Positions 51,717-60,313 are shown, counted from the first letter of the stretch. The stretch is 64,000 nucleotides of DNA from Dokdonia sinensis (GCF_003688895.1 NZ_REFV01000002.1:1-64000); one strand, 5' to 3'. A program made the numbers and translations. The notes: generated by a model not told the origin, from the sequence alone.

Positions 51717-53561
51717 ATGAATAATCTAATTAAAGTAGTTGCGGTGGTGGTTTTTTTCGCTTTCGCGAAAGCGGACTCATACGCACAAAACAATACCGCA
51801 TACTGGCAACAACACGTCGATTACAAGATGGAAATCGACATGGATGTGAATAATTACCAGTACGACGGAATTCAGAAATTGGTATACACAAACAACTCAC
51901 CGGACACGCTGGACAAGGTATTTTATCACCTTTACTTCAACGCTTTTCAGCCTGGAAGTGAGATGGACGTGCGTTCTAGAAACATTGCAGATCCTGACGG
52001 AAGAGTAAAGGATCGCATAAGCAAGCTCAAGCCAGATGAAATCGGTTTTATGAGAGTAAACAGTTTAAAGCAAGACGGCAAACCGTTGCAATATGAAGTT
52101 GCCGGAACCGTACTTGAAGTTAAACTTGCGACACCTATTGCGCCTGGACAGAGCGTTACTTTTGATATGGATTTCAAAGGACAGGTTCCTGTGCAGATCC
52201 GTCGCAGTGGCCGTAACAATGCCGAAGGCGTAGCGCTCTCAATGACACAGTGGTATCCTAAAATGGCCGAGTATGATTTTGAAGGCTGGCACGCACATCC
52301 TTATATCGCTCGCGAGTTTCACAGCGTTTGGGGAGATTTTGACGTAAAAATCACCATTGACGGGGATTATACTATAGGTGGGACAGGATACTTGCAGAAT
52401 AACAATGAAATAGGTCACGGCTATCAAAATGAAGGGGTAAAACCTGGAAAAATGAAAAAAGGAAAGCTCACTTGGCACTTTCTTGCGCCTAATGTGCACG
52501 ATTTTACGTGGGCTGCAGACCCAGATTACATACACGATAGACTTACTGCAGACAATGGTGTTGAATTGCATTTCCTCTACAAGCGTAATCCAGAAATTGC
52601 CGAAAATTGGAAAAAACTTCAGCCCAAAACGGCGGAGCTTTTAACGTACTTTAATGAGCACGTAGGAGAATATCCGTACAAGCAATACTCCGTGATACAG
52701 GGCGGAGACGGCGGTATGGAGTATGCGATGTGTACTCTGATAACAGGCGAGCGTAATTTTGACAGCCTCTTTGGAGTAACTGCTCACGAGATGGCGCATA
52801 CTTGGTTTCAGTTTTTGCTAGCCTCTAACGAGGCAAAGCACGAGTGGATGGACGAAGGATTTACTTCATACATATCCTCTATGGCCGAAGATGAGATAAT
52901 GAATAAAAATGCAAATAATCCGGTTGCAGGTTCTTATAACGGATATTATAGATTAGTCGCCAGCGGTTTTGAACAACCACAAACCACTCACGCAGACCGT
53001 TACGAGCGCAACTTTGCCTATGGCGTAGCCGCATATAGCAAAGGATCAATTTTCTTGAGCCAACTAGGATACATTATCGGGAAGGAGAATCTGGACAAGA
53101 CTTTGAAAAAATATTTTGATGATTTTGCTTTCAAACATCCTACGCCAAACGACATCAAACGTACAGCTGAGAAAGTTTCAGGAATGCAATTAGATTGGTA
53201 CTTACAAGATTGGACGCAAACTACAAATACCATAGACTACGCCATAAAAGGAGTAGAGGAGAAAGACGGAAAAACCGAAATTACCTTAGAGCGTATTGGA
53301 CTTATGCCTATGCCTATAGATTTATACGTAAAAATGGGCAACAAGGACGAGTCGTATTACATCCCATTAAGAATGATGCGCGCCGAAAAGGAAAACCCTA
53401 CGCCAAACGTACCGAGAACACAACTGGAAGATTGGCCGTGGACAAATCCTACGTACACTTTTACAATAGACGCTCCTTTGAGCAAAATTGATGCCCTGAT
53501 GATTGATCCTACAGGATTAATGGCAGATATTAATCGCGAGAATAATATGTGGAAGAAGTAA
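51717..53561 (+). CDS. M1-family (gluzincin) metallopeptidase, secreted
   Basis: 614 residues. Signal peptide MNNLIKVVAVVVFFAFAKADSYAQ, in which FFAFAKAD is encoded by a palindrome copy (51758-51773). N-terminal beta-sandwich (VDYKMEIDMDVNNYQYDGIQKLVYTNNSPDTLD), then the zinc site HEMAHTWFQ near 358-366 with the second Glu ligand in KHEWMDEGFTSYISS near 377-391. GGMEYAM near 335-341 resembles the GxMEN substrate motif but with Tyr-Ala in place of Asn, a common variation in this secreted branch. C-terminal helical part from about 430. Probably degrades peptides outside the cytoplasm with the S8 peptidase encoded just upstream. Confidence 0.93.
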   Translation: MNNLIKVVAVVVFFAFAKADSYAQNNTAYWQQHVDYKMEIDMDVNNYQYDGIQKLVYTNNSPDTLDKVFYHLYFNAFQPGSEMDVRSRNIADPDGRVKDRISKLKPDEIGFMRVNSLKQDGKPLQYEVAGTVLEVKLATPIAPGQSVTFDMDFKGQVPVQIRRSGRNNAEGVALSMTQWYPKMAEYDFEGWHAHPYIAREFHSVWGDFDVKITIDGDYTIGGTGYLQNNNEIGHGYQNEGVKPGKMKKGKLTWHFLAPNVHDFTWAADPDYIHDRLTADNGVELHFLYKRNPEIAENWKKLQPKTAELLTYFNEHVGEYPYKQYSVIQGGDGGMEYAMCTLITGERNFDSLFGVTAHEMAHTWFQFLLASNEAKHEWMDEGFTSYISSMAEDEIMNKNANNPVAGSYNGYYRLVASGFEQPQTTHADRYERNFAYGVAAYSKGSIFLSQLGYIIGKENLDKTLKKYFDDFAFKHPTPNDIKRTAEKVSGMQLDWYLQDWTQTTNTIDYAIKGVEEKDGKTEITLERIGLMPMPIDLYVKMGNKDESYYIPLRMMRAEKENPTPNVPRTQLEDWPWTNPTYTFTIDAPLSKIDALMIDPTGLMADINRENNMWKK

Positions 53562-53592
53562 TTTTAGGATAACGCTTTCGCGAAATTTTAAG

Positions 53593-53620
53593 AAACCTCA
53601 GTACATAAGTGCTGAGGTTT
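53593..53620. terminator. Bidirectional terminator
   Basis: AAACCTCAGTAC / GTGCTGAGGTTT between the convergent M1 peptidase (+) and umuC (-). A truncated palindrome copy (53573-53585) precedes it. Confidence 0.85.
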
Positions 53621-53634
53621 TTATTTGAATTCAA

Positions 53635-54906
53635 TTAACCACCAATTTCCAGCAATTCATCCCACTGCGTAGTAAACCTCGGACTGCGCTCCTCTTTAAT
53701 GAGCTCCCATTGCTTTTTACTAACTTTTGTGCCACTTCGGCCGGAGCTTATGGTGGCTTTTCCGTAGCGGTTATTTATGGAATCTACGGTTTTGACCAGC
53801 GCATCACTTTTAGAAGTACAAGGCATAAAGAGATTACCTTGAATCTCATCTTCGGGGACGATGCCAAGCAGATTTACACCTACTTTCTTATAGCGATATC
53901 CTTCCTTGTATATCTTTTTTAAGGCGCTTTTCCCTTCTTTGATTAAAGTAAACGTATTGTTTGTGGGAATGGGAAGGTTTATGGTGACCTTATCTGCGTA
54001 CTGGCTGTCGTAAGCGCTGTGATAGTTGGTCGTAAGAAATATTTGCAAGCAAGAAGTGGCGCAACGTTGCGCACGCAGGACTTCGGTGACCTCGGCGATG
54101 TAGTAGGCGCAGGCTTCTTCTATGGTGCTGAGGTCGGATAGTTTCTTACCAAAGGACTTTGCCGTCCCTATCCCCTTTTTCTTTCGCGGAAGCGTTTCAA
54201 AAGCAATACAAGATTTTCCATTGAGTTCGCGCCATAATCGTTCTCCCACCACAGTCATTTCCTTGCGTACCCACGTAACCGGAAGCTTGCTAAACTGATA
54301 AGCATTATAAACCCCTATGGATTGAAGGCGCTGTTGGTGTTTTTTACCTAGTCCCCAAATATCTTTCACTTCTGCCCATTGCAACGCCTCGATGCGGTCT
54401 TCTTCGGTTTGCAGGACACATACGTGATTGTATCTAGGGATTTTTTTGGACATTCTGTTAGCCAATTTTGCCAGCACTTTGGACGGCGCAATACCCACAC
54501 CTACAGGAATTCCCGTGAGGCGATATACGCGCTCTTTAATTTGCTTTCCATAGTCTTCCAAGTCCAGATGTGTGAACCCTTCCAGATTAAGAAAAGATTC
54601 ATCAATACTATAGACTTCTACATCTGGCGAAAATTCCCGCAGGACATTCATCACACGTTTAGACAAATCTCCATACAGCGTGTAATTGGAAGAAAAGGTT
54701 GTCACATCATTGGCCTTAAGAATATGTTTAATCTTAAAAAGTGGTTCTTTATAATTGATGTGGGTTAGGGCTTTGGCCTCGGCATTTTTGGCAATGATAC
54801 AGCCGTCATTGTTGCTCAAAACAGCAATAGGCCTCCCTTTGAGGTCAGGCCGGAAGACCTGCTCACAAGAAGCATAAAAGCTATTACAATCTACCATTGC
54901 TATCAT
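53635..54906 (-). CDS. umuC: Y-family DNA polymerase V catalytic subunit UmuC
   Basis: 423 residues; translesion DNA synthesis. Y-family motifs: MIAMVDCNSFYASCEQVFRPDLKGRPIAVLSNNDGCIIAKNAEAKAL at the start with the first metal Asp, VEVYSIDESFLNLEG near 97-111 (SIDE catalytic acids), IPVGVGIAPSKVLAKLANRMSKK near 135-157, and the helix-hairpin DIWGLGKKHQQRLQSIGVYNAYQF near 185-208. The C-terminal little-finger domain ends near 370. Its start overlaps the end of umuD by four bases. A degenerate palindrome (54181-54194) lies inside in a different frame. Confidence 0.95.
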   Translation of the reverse strand: MIAMVDCNSFYASCEQVFRPDLKGRPIAVLSNNDGCIIAKNAEAKALTHINYKEPLFKIKHILKANDVTTFSSNYTLYGDLSKRVMNVLREFSPDVEVYSIDESFLNLEGFTHLDLEDYGKQIKERVYRLTGIPVGVGIAPSKVLAKLANRMSKKIPRYNHVCVLQTEEDRIEALQWAEVKDIWGLGKKHQQRLQSIGVYNAYQFSKLPVTWVRKEMTVVGERLWRELNGKSCIAFETLPRKKKGIGTAKSFGKKLSDLSTIEEACAYYIAEVTEVLRAQRCATSCLQIFLTTNYHSAYDSQYADKVTINLPIPTNNTFTLIKEGKSALKKIYKEGYRYKKVGVNLLGIVPEDEIQGNLFMPCTSKSDALVKTVDSINNRYGKATISSGRSGTKVSKKQWELIKEERSPRFTTQWDELLEIGG

Positions 54907-55268
54907 TGCGGTTTGTGTATGATATAGTTAATGACACCCCATAGTTCAAACTCAATGTCAATGAGCTCGCTGTATCGCTTCACTTGAAATTCCTTTTCAA
55001 TAATAGCCAGCACGAGCGCATTTGCCGTAGGGGTTATAGAACGGTCTACGATGAGTACATCGTTTTTGTGAATATTGAAATCTTTCCAAGCTTCCCCTTT
55101 GACTCTAATAAAGAACGTAGCATCTGCACAATTGCTCAGCGCGCGGTTAAGGTCTATGGTGGGCTCCAGATAATGCGTGGCAGGACTGGGAAAACCCGTT
55201 TGCATAGAGATGTTCCCGCCATAATTTGCTTTGGCGCGTTTAATCTTAACGATTTCGAGTTCTTCCAT
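54903..55268 (-). CDS. umuD: UmuD-like protein with missing catalytic serine
   Basis: 121 residues (E. coli UmuD 139). TGFPSPATHYLEPTIDLNRAL near 22-42 aligns with the region after the UmuD cleavage site (CGFPSPAADY in E. coli), and NDVLIVDRSITPTANALVLAIIEKEFQVKRY near 67-97 with the peptidase core. The active-site serine of GDSM is replaced by alanine (GEAW, codon GCT at 55090-55092), while the lysine in FQVKRY remains. The cleavage residue before Gly is Thr instead of Cys/Ala. Self-cleavage is therefore predicted to be lost; it could act as a constitutive or regulatory partner of UmuC. Promoter box TAATTTTG is six bases from the ATG. Confidence 0.88.
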   Translation of the reverse strand: MEELEIVKIKRAKANYGGNISMQTGFPSPATHYLEPTIDLNRALSNCADATFFIRVKGEAWKDFNIHKNDVLIVDRSITPTANALVLAIIEKEFQVKRYSELIDIEFELWGVINYIIHKPQ

Positions 55269-55273
55269 AGTTC

Positions 55274-55294
55274 AAAATTATAGGAAATATTCCG
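55274..55294 (-). promoter_or_regulatory. umuDC promoter and candidate operator
   Basis: Minus-strand TAATTTTG (55274-55281) is a TAnnTTTG box six bases from the umuD ATG. Just upstream, in the promoter spacer, is the near-palindrome GGAAATATTCC (55284-55294), which could be a DNA-damage-response operator. No known LexA box of this phylum was matched. Confidence 0.4.
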
Positions 55295-55370
55295 AATAAT
55301 TGCGTTTTTTCCAACATTTGATGCGCTGTTTTCACTCATAAGAACAATTCTCGTCCTTAAGATTTAAAAC

Positions 55371-55378
55371 TATCTTTG
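55371..55378 (+). promoter_or_regulatory. Promoter -7 box of rnpA
   Basis: TATCTTTG, full TAnnTTTG match, six bases before the ATG at 55385. Confidence 0.55.
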
Positions 55379-55384
55379 CCCTTA

Positions 55385-55774
55385 ATGCGCAACACCTACC
55401 CAAAACGAGAAAAATTAAAATCAAAAAAACGTATCGAGCGACTTTTTGAAGAGGGAAGGTCTGTAAAATCGTATCCGCTCAGGATGGTGTATTTGCCCGA
55501 GGAGCTTTCGCCAGAAACTCAGGATTTGAGATTACAGGCGCAAGTGGGCGTTTCCATATCTAAGCGCAATTTTAAACTCGCTGTGCACCGAAACCGTATA
55601 AAACGCTTGATGCGAGAGGCATATCGTTTAAATAAAGGAGTGATAGACACAAAAGGCACGACATTTGTTATGCTTATTATCTATACGGGCCGTGAGGAAC
55701 TTACACAACACGAAGTTTCTAAGGCGATGGTAAAACTCTTAAAACGATTTAACGATGCGATTACTCCTTCTTAG
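55385..55774 (+). CDS. rnpA: Ribonuclease P protein component
   Basis: 129 residues from ATG 55385; a TTG nine bases up lies in the promoter box and was not used. Binds RNase P RNA for tRNA 5' maturation. The RNR motif is FKLAVHRNRIKRLMREAYRLNK near 65-86, with the upstream VGVSISKRNF strand. N-terminus YPKREKLKSKKRIERLFEEG is the usual basic start. Not next to rpmH or dnaA here. The DUF4349 gene begins within its last 20 bases, so the two are coupled. Confidence 0.94.
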   Translation: MRNTYPKREKLKSKKRIERLFEEGRSVKSYPLRMVYLPEELSPETQDLRLQAQVGVSISKRNFKLAVHRNRIKRLMREAYRLNKGVIDTKGTTFVMLIIYTGREELTQHEVSKAMVKLLKRFNDAITPS

Positions 55775-56573
55775 TTGCCTGCTATTCCTAGCACTTTCGT
55801 GCGAAAACACAAACGAGTCCAGATTATATTCCGAAGATTATGAGACAGCCGAAGCATCTGCTTCCGACCTCAATTCTCCACCACCTCCTGTTAATGAAGT
55901 GGTGCGACCCCAGCAAGAAAACCTTAAAATCATCAAGACGGGAAACCTCCGTTTTGAAACCCAAGATTTACAAAAGACATACGCAAGAATTATGCAGGCC
56001 ATCCAAGTCTCAAACGGCTATGTACAGAATGACCAAAGCGGAAAAAACTACAATCAAGTCTACCAGAACATCACCGTAAGAGTCCCAACCGAAAACTTTC
56101 AGCGTACGATAGATGCGATTGCGCAAGGGGTAGATTATTTTGACGAAAAGACCATAAAACAACAAGATGTTACTGAAGAGTTTGTGGATGTCACGGCGAG
56201 GCTCAAGGCTAAGAATGCGCTTGAAGATCGGTATTTGGCTCTTTTGGCGAAAGCCAAAAACGTAAAAGAAATGCTCGAGATAGAGCGCGAACTCGCACAA
56301 ATACGCGAGGAAATAGAAAGCGCACAGGGTAGATTAAAATATTTGCAGAATAAGGTCTCGATGAGCACGATAAACATTGCGTTTTACAAGAACAGCGTGG
56401 AGACCAAGACCAGCCAGTCCTACGGTTCAAAAATCGTAAACGCGCTCAAAAGTGGATGGAACGGTATTTCTACCTTTTTCCTTGGTTTGCTACACGTGTG
56501 GCCTTTCCTTATCTTAGTGGCCTTAGGCGTTTTCTTTACGAGACGCTGGATGAAGAAAAAGAAGAAGAAATGA
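55755..56573 (+). CDS. DUF4349-family lipoprotein
   Basis: 272 residues. Lipoprotein signal MRLLLLSCLLFLALSC (lipobox ALSC). DUF4349 region: LKIIKTGNLRFETQDLQKTYARIMQAI near 57-83, then NITVRVPTENFQRTIDAI and a coiled coil VTARLKAKNALEDRYLALLAKAKNVKEMLEIERELAQIREEIESAQGRLKYL near 147-198. A C-terminal membrane helix (WPFLILVALGVFFTRRW) and a lysine tail end the protein. The family is envelope-located and of unknown function. Overlaps rnpA at the start and the antitoxin gene at its stop (ATGA), forming rnpA-DUF4349-antitoxin-toxin. Confidence 0.88.
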   Translation: MRLLLLSCLLFLALSCENTNESRLYSEDYETAEASASDLNSPPPPVNEVVRPQQENLKIIKTGNLRFETQDLQKTYARIMQAIQVSNGYVQNDQSGKNYNQVYQNITVRVPTENFQRTIDAIAQGVDYFDEKTIKQQDVTEEFVDVTARLKAKNALEDRYLALLAKAKNVKEMLEIERELAQIREEIESAQGRLKYLQNKVSMSTINIAFYKNSVETKTSQSYGSKIVNALKSGWNGISTFFLGLLHVWPFLILVALGVFFTRRWMKKKKKK

Positions 56574-56797
56574 GTAAGTTAAAAGAAAAACTATCGAGAA
56601 TTGTCCAAGAGGCAGATGACTCTTTACTCGAAGGGCTGGACAACTTTGTGAACCATCTCAGAGAAGAACAGGAACCTTATAATTTGTCAGATGCACAAAA
56701 GCGCGAACTTGACCAGCGTATGGAGCGCTACGAGGCAGGAGAAGGAATGTCGCATTCTTGGGAAGATGTAAAGAAAAGCATTAGTAAAGATGCCTAA
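56570..56797 (+). CDS. Antitoxin, addiction-module component family
   Basis: 75 residues from ATG 56570, which overlaps the DUF4349 stop (ATGA). Acidic helical protein: SKLKEKLSRIVQEADDSLLEGLDNFVNHLREEQEPYNLSDAQKRELDQRMERYEAGEGMSHSWEDVKKSI. The tail (LDxRxxxYEAGE ... SWEDVKxxI) is the signature of the putative addiction module component family that pairs with RelE/ParE toxins. An upstream ATG at 56456 is antisense-free but lies inside DUF4349 and is not needed. Overlaps the toxin gene by eight bases. Confidence 0.87.
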   Translation: MSKLKEKLSRIVQEADDSLLEGLDNFVNHLREEQEPYNLSDAQKRELDQRMERYEAGEGMSHSWEDVKKSISKDA

Positions 56798-57083
56798 ATA
56801 TGAACTTGTTGTTCGAGATGAAGCAAAGCTAGAAATTAAAGACCACGTGGATTGGTTAAACGGCAGAAAATTTGGTCTGGGGGATGCTTTTTTAGAAGAA
56901 CTAGATGAGTATTTGCACTATATAAAGGCGTATCCTCTACACTATCAAAAGAGGTATAAGTCTTACAGACAAGCAGTACTAAAAAAATTCCCGTACGTTA
57001 TAATATATATAGTTAAGGCTAGCGATGTTATCGTTTTTTCTGTGTTCGCAACAAGGATGAATCCAGACGAGAAACCTAGATGA
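56790..57083 (+). CDS. RelE/ParE-family toxin
   Basis: 97 residues: MPKYELVVRDEAKLEIKDHVDWLNGRKFGLGDAFLEELDEYLHYIKAYPLHYQKRYKSYRQAVLKKFPYVIIYIVKASDVIVFSVFATRMNPDEKPR has the ParE fold with the YVIIYIV strand and the FATRMNP end that replaces the usual RHP/RDP motif. Starts inside the antitoxin gene (8-base overlap), the standard antitoxin-first order. Unlike the two modules near 25 kb, it is not flanked by tRNA fragments. Confidence 0.85.
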   Translation: MPKYELVVRDEAKLEIKDHVDWLNGRKFGLGDAFLEELDEYLHYIKAYPLHYQKRYKSYRQAVLKKFPYVIIYIVKASDVIVFSVFATRMNPDEKPR

Positions 57084-57144
57084 AAGAATAAGTTTATAAA
57101 GTAAATGAGATATCCGCCTTCGCAGATATTTAATAAAGAATCAA

Positions 57145-58767
57145 ATGAAAAAGAAAATTATCATCCCCATTCTCGCCATTGCAACGTTCTTCGGAACGGT
57201 GAGTTTCCAGAACGATTTTTTTGAAATTGCAAAGCAAATCGAAATTTTCACAGAGCTGTTCAAGGAGCTCAATATGAATTACGTGGACGAAACAAATCCG
57301 GCCGAATTGATGGACAACGCCATCGAGGGAATGCTGGAAGGACTAGACCCGTACACAAAATACTGGACCGAACAGGAAGTAGAGGATGCAAAAATCAACC
57401 GAAGCGGGAATTACTCCGGTATAGGCGCTACCGTACGCAACAAAGACGGCATCCTCACCATAGTCGAGCCCAGAAAAGGATATCCAGCAGATAAAGCCGG
57501 ACTCAAAGCTGGCGACAAAATCGTAAAAATAGGCGACGTCACGGTCGAAGGTTACGAGGGCGACGCAGGAGATCTGCTCAAAGGAAGCTCTGGAAGCTCC
57601 GTAGATGTAGCTTATGAGCGACAAGGTAAAGTGGCAACAACCACTATAAAGAGAGCAGGTGTCGAGGTAGATGCCGTACCGTTTTACCAATTGATCGGGG
57701 ATGATGTGGGCTATATCGTACTTACAAAATTTAATAGCAAAGCTTCAGCGCAAGTGAAGGAAGCGCTCGTGAGTCTCAAAACCGACGGAGCGACAAAAAT
57801 CATCCTAGACCTGAGAGGCAACGGTGGCGGACTTTTAAGAGAAGCCATAAGCATCTGTAACCTGTTTTTACCGAAGGGCGAGGTAATTACCACCACAAAA
57901 TCTGTGGTCAAAAAATACAATAAAACTTATGTGACAAAGAATGAGCCTGTAGATACAGAAATTCCGCTGGTGGTGCTGGTTAATGGACGTAGCGCTTCGG
58001 CGAGTGAGATTGTTTCTGGAGGATTGCAGGATTATGACCGTGCCGTGATTGTGGGCGCGCGTAGTTTTGGAAAAGGCCTTGTACAACGTCCTAAACCATT
58101 GACCTACGGGACTTCGCTAAAGGTGACGATTTCCAGATATTATACGCCTAGCGGGCGATGCATTCAGGCACTAGACTACTGGAACCGTGATGAAAAAGGT
58201 AATGCCGTGCGTACAAACACAGAGGACTACAACGAGTTCAAAACCAAGAACGGTCGAAAAGTTTTTGACGGTGGTGGAGTGTTTCCAGACATCGAGGTCG
58301 AGAGCGCTCAGATGAGCTCTATTACCACCGCGCTGGCTAAGGATAATGCGATTTTTGAATACGCGACCAAATTTTACTACGAGAACCAGTTTAGTGATTT
58401 GAGCGAATTTAAATTTACGGACAGCGACTATTCGGACTTCAAGAAATTCCTGAAGAACACTGGTTTTGAGTTTGAGACAGATACGGAGACCGCTTTCGCG
58501 AAAGCGCTTACTCAAGCTGAAAAAGATGATTTCAAAGACGAAGTTAACAGCCTAGTCACTCAAATCCAAGCCAAAATAGACAGCGCCAAAGACGCCGAAC
58601 TTGACGCAAAACGTGCCGAAATACAAGGCCTGCTAGAAGACGAACTGGTAAAACGCTATTTCTATCGCGACGGACTCTACCAATACCAAATCGCAAACAA
58701 CAAAGAAATCGCCGAAGCGCTGGACGTACTCAGAAACGCTAGTCGTTATGAGAAAATTTTAAAATAA
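57145..58767 (+). CDS. S41-family C-terminal processing peptidase
   Basis: 540 residues. A signal anchor (MKKKIIIPILAIATFFGTVSF) places it in the envelope. Residues about 45-90 are the Nterm helical segment, then a PDZ domain (GIGATVRNKDGILTIVEPRKGYPADKAGLKAGDKIVKIGDV, about 92-130). The S41 domain holds the catalytic Ser in VNGRSASASEIVSGGLQD near 288-305 and Lys in GARSFGKGLVQ near 311-321, with LDLRGNGGG near 222-230. These Tsp/CtpA enzymes trim C-termini of envelope proteins. The C-terminal 130 residues are charged and helical. A palindrome copy (58491-58506) encodes TAFAKALTQ there. Its stop is in frame with the next gene. Confidence 0.93.
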   Translation: MKKKIIIPILAIATFFGTVSFQNDFFEIAKQIEIFTELFKELNMNYVDETNPAELMDNAIEGMLEGLDPYTKYWTEQEVEDAKINRSGNYSGIGATVRNKDGILTIVEPRKGYPADKAGLKAGDKIVKIGDVTVEGYEGDAGDLLKGSSGSSVDVAYERQGKVATTTIKRAGVEVDAVPFYQLIGDDVGYIVLTKFNSKASAQVKEALVSLKTDGATKIILDLRGNGGGLLREAISICNLFLPKGEVITTTKSVVKKYNKTYVTKNEPVDTEIPLVVLVNGRSASASEIVSGGLQDYDRAVIVGARSFGKGLVQRPKPLTYGTSLKVTISRYYTPSGRCIQALDYWNRDEKGNAVRTNTEDYNEFKTKNGRKVFDGGGVFPDIEVESAQMSSITTALAKDNAIFEYATKFYYENQFSDLSEFKFTDSDYSDFKKFLKNTGFEFETDTETAFAKALTQAEKDDFKDEVNSLVTQIQAKIDSAKDAELDAKRAEIQGLLEDELVKRYFYRDGLYQYQIANNKEIAEALDVLRNASRYEKILK

Positions 58768-58773
58768 CCCGTT

Positions 58774-59646
58774 ATCAAAAAACACGTTCTAATTATTGCC
58801 TGCGTACTAATTTCCATTCAAATGTTTGGACAAGTAGACCGCATACACGAGACTTTTTTTGATACGGATAAACACGATATTGTTAAGGTCGAAACGGCAA
58901 AATTGAATCGGTTTATTTCTAGTTTGCCATTAGAAAAAATAGACGATATCTCTATTTACGGCTACTGCGACGATCGTGGGACCGACGCTTATAACGAGGC
59001 TTTATCTCAAAGACGGGCAGATGCGATAAAAGAGATTTTTGTAGCTCAAGGTGTCCCAGATTCCGTCATCACAAATGCAGATGGAAAGGGAGAACTGCTC
59101 CTCACAAGATTGGATGATGCCACAAACGAGATACAGCGTAAGCTTAACCGCAAGGTAGAAATCATCGTAGGCATAAAACAGCCCCGAGTTGTAAGCGCCG
59201 AGGCCGAAGAGTCAGAAAAAGAACTCGCCGAAACAGAAAAAAAATACAAAACCCTGACGGACACCATTGAAAAAGGTGACCGCATCCTACTCAATAATAT
59301 TCTTTTTAAGACAAACTACAGCTACATTTTAGGGAAGTCTCACCGTGACTTGCGTAAGCTGGCAGACTTTCTCAAAGAAAATGACAACATCATCTTTAAA
59401 ATTCAGGGACACGTCTGTTGTACGCCTAAAGGTCGCGACGCGGTAGATTTAAAGACTGGAAAGCGTAATCTCTCTGAGGCTAGAGCGAAGTTTGTATATG
59501 ATTATCTCGCCCGCAATGGTGTGGCAAAAAAACGGATGCGCCACGAAGGCTTTGGGAGCAGATACCCTTTGGGAGGAGAAGCAAAACAGGACAGACGTGT
59601 GGAGATTCTCGTGACCTACATCAAGAAAAAGCGTCCTAAAAAGTAG
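58774..59646 (+). CDS. OmpA-like protein with two peptidoglycan-binding-type domains, start codon ATC
   Basis: About 290 residues if read from ATC 58774. The sequence from there (KKHVLIIACVLISIQMFGQ) is a clean signal peptide, but no ATG, GTG or TTG lies between the in-frame ctpA stop (58765) and the ATG at 58822; an ATG-to-ATC change of a normal start, or initiation at ATC, would explain this. From ATG 58822 the protein has 274 residues and no signal. Two OmpA_C-type domains: YGYCDDRGTDAYNEALSQRRADAIKEIFV near 52-80 of the short form and IQGHVCCTPKGRD ... NLSEARAKFVYDYLARNGV near 195-240. Gene follows ctpA. Confidence 0.75.
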   Translation: MKKHVLIIACVLISIQMFGQVDRIHETFFDTDKHDIVKVETAKLNRFISSLPLEKIDDISIYGYCDDRGTDAYNEALSQRRADAIKEIFVAQGVPDSVITNADGKGELLLTRLDDATNEIQRKLNRKVEIIVGIKQPRVVSAEAEESEKELAETEKKYKTLTDTIEKGDRILLNNILFKTNYSYILGKSHRDLRKLADFLKENDNIIFKIQGHVCCTPKGRDAVDLKTGKRNLSEARAKFVYDYLARNGVAKKRMRHEGFGSRYPLGGEAKQDRRVEILVTYIKKKRPKK

Positions 59647-59652
59647 ACGGTA

Positions 59653-60282
59653 ATGATGAGAATAGCGCTTTATTTAGCGGTAGCTTTAGTTTCCGCACAG
59701 CTTTCTGCTCAAAAACAGATGATGCAGTCTTACGCCGATTCAGAAATCACTGGAGTCTACATAAACAGCAACGAGATTTTTGAAATACGACTCACGGCAA
59801 AGCCCGTTTCAGACATTACGGTAACGACTTTAATTGAGGGCGAGACCTTTGAGAGTTCGCTACTGCAAACCGTTGTTGACGATGGTATCCTCAAAATAAC
59901 AACTGGTCGCACGCCTGATTTTATCCCTTTTAACGATAAGCTTTCGGCGCACAAGGTGCTTTCTATTGTTTTGGAAATCACGTTGCCAGAAGGTCTGGAT
60001 GTTGATGTTTATTCTACCCTTGCCGGGGTGGATGGAACGGGTAGGTTCGGGCAAGTACAAATGAACTTGGGTCGTGGTGGGTGTAGGCTGGAGGAATTCC
60101 GCTTTCGCGAAAGCGGAAAAATCAATACCCTTACAGGCTCCATAACCATAGCTACTAAAACGACAACTGTTACCGCACAATCTCGCAATGGTACGGTCGT
60201 TATTCCTAAAAGCTTTCCTACTGGAGAGGGTCTGATGCTACAAAGCGTGGACGGCGATATCACTGTGAGGAAATCAGAGTGA
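59653..60282 (+). CDS. Secreted beta-helix-like protein (DUF4097/GIN-type)
   Basis: 209 residues. Signal peptide MMRIALYLAVALVSAQLSAQ, followed by QMMQSYADSEITGVYINSNEIFEIRLTAKPVSDITVTTLIEGETFESSLL and repeated short beta strands (LVIVLEITLPEGLDVDVYSTLAGVDG ... KINTLTGSITIATKTTTVTAQSRNGTVVIP), the style of DUF4097 putative adhesins. Envelope or surface located; function unknown. A palindrome copy (60100-60115) is read in the unusual frame RFRESG. Seven bases after the OmpA-like gene, and 31 bases before lspA. Confidence 0.75.
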   Translation: MMRIALYLAVALVSAQLSAQKQMMQSYADSEITGVYINSNEIFEIRLTAKPVSDITVTTLIEGETFESSLLQTVVDDGILKITTGRTPDFIPFNDKLSAHKVLSIVLEITLPEGLDVDVYSTLAGVDGTGRFGQVQMNLGRGGCRLEEFRFRESGKINTLTGSITIATKTTTVTAQSRNGTVVIPKSFPTGEGLMLQSVDGDITVRKSE

Positions 60283-60288
60283 AAACCG

Positions 60289-60296
60289 TATTTTTG
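60289..60296 (+). promoter_or_regulatory. Promoter -7 box of lspA
   Basis: TATTTTTG, TAnnTTTG form, 17 bases before the lspA ATG. Confidence 0.5.
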
Positions 60297-60313
60297 CGCC
60301 TTTACAAATCGCT

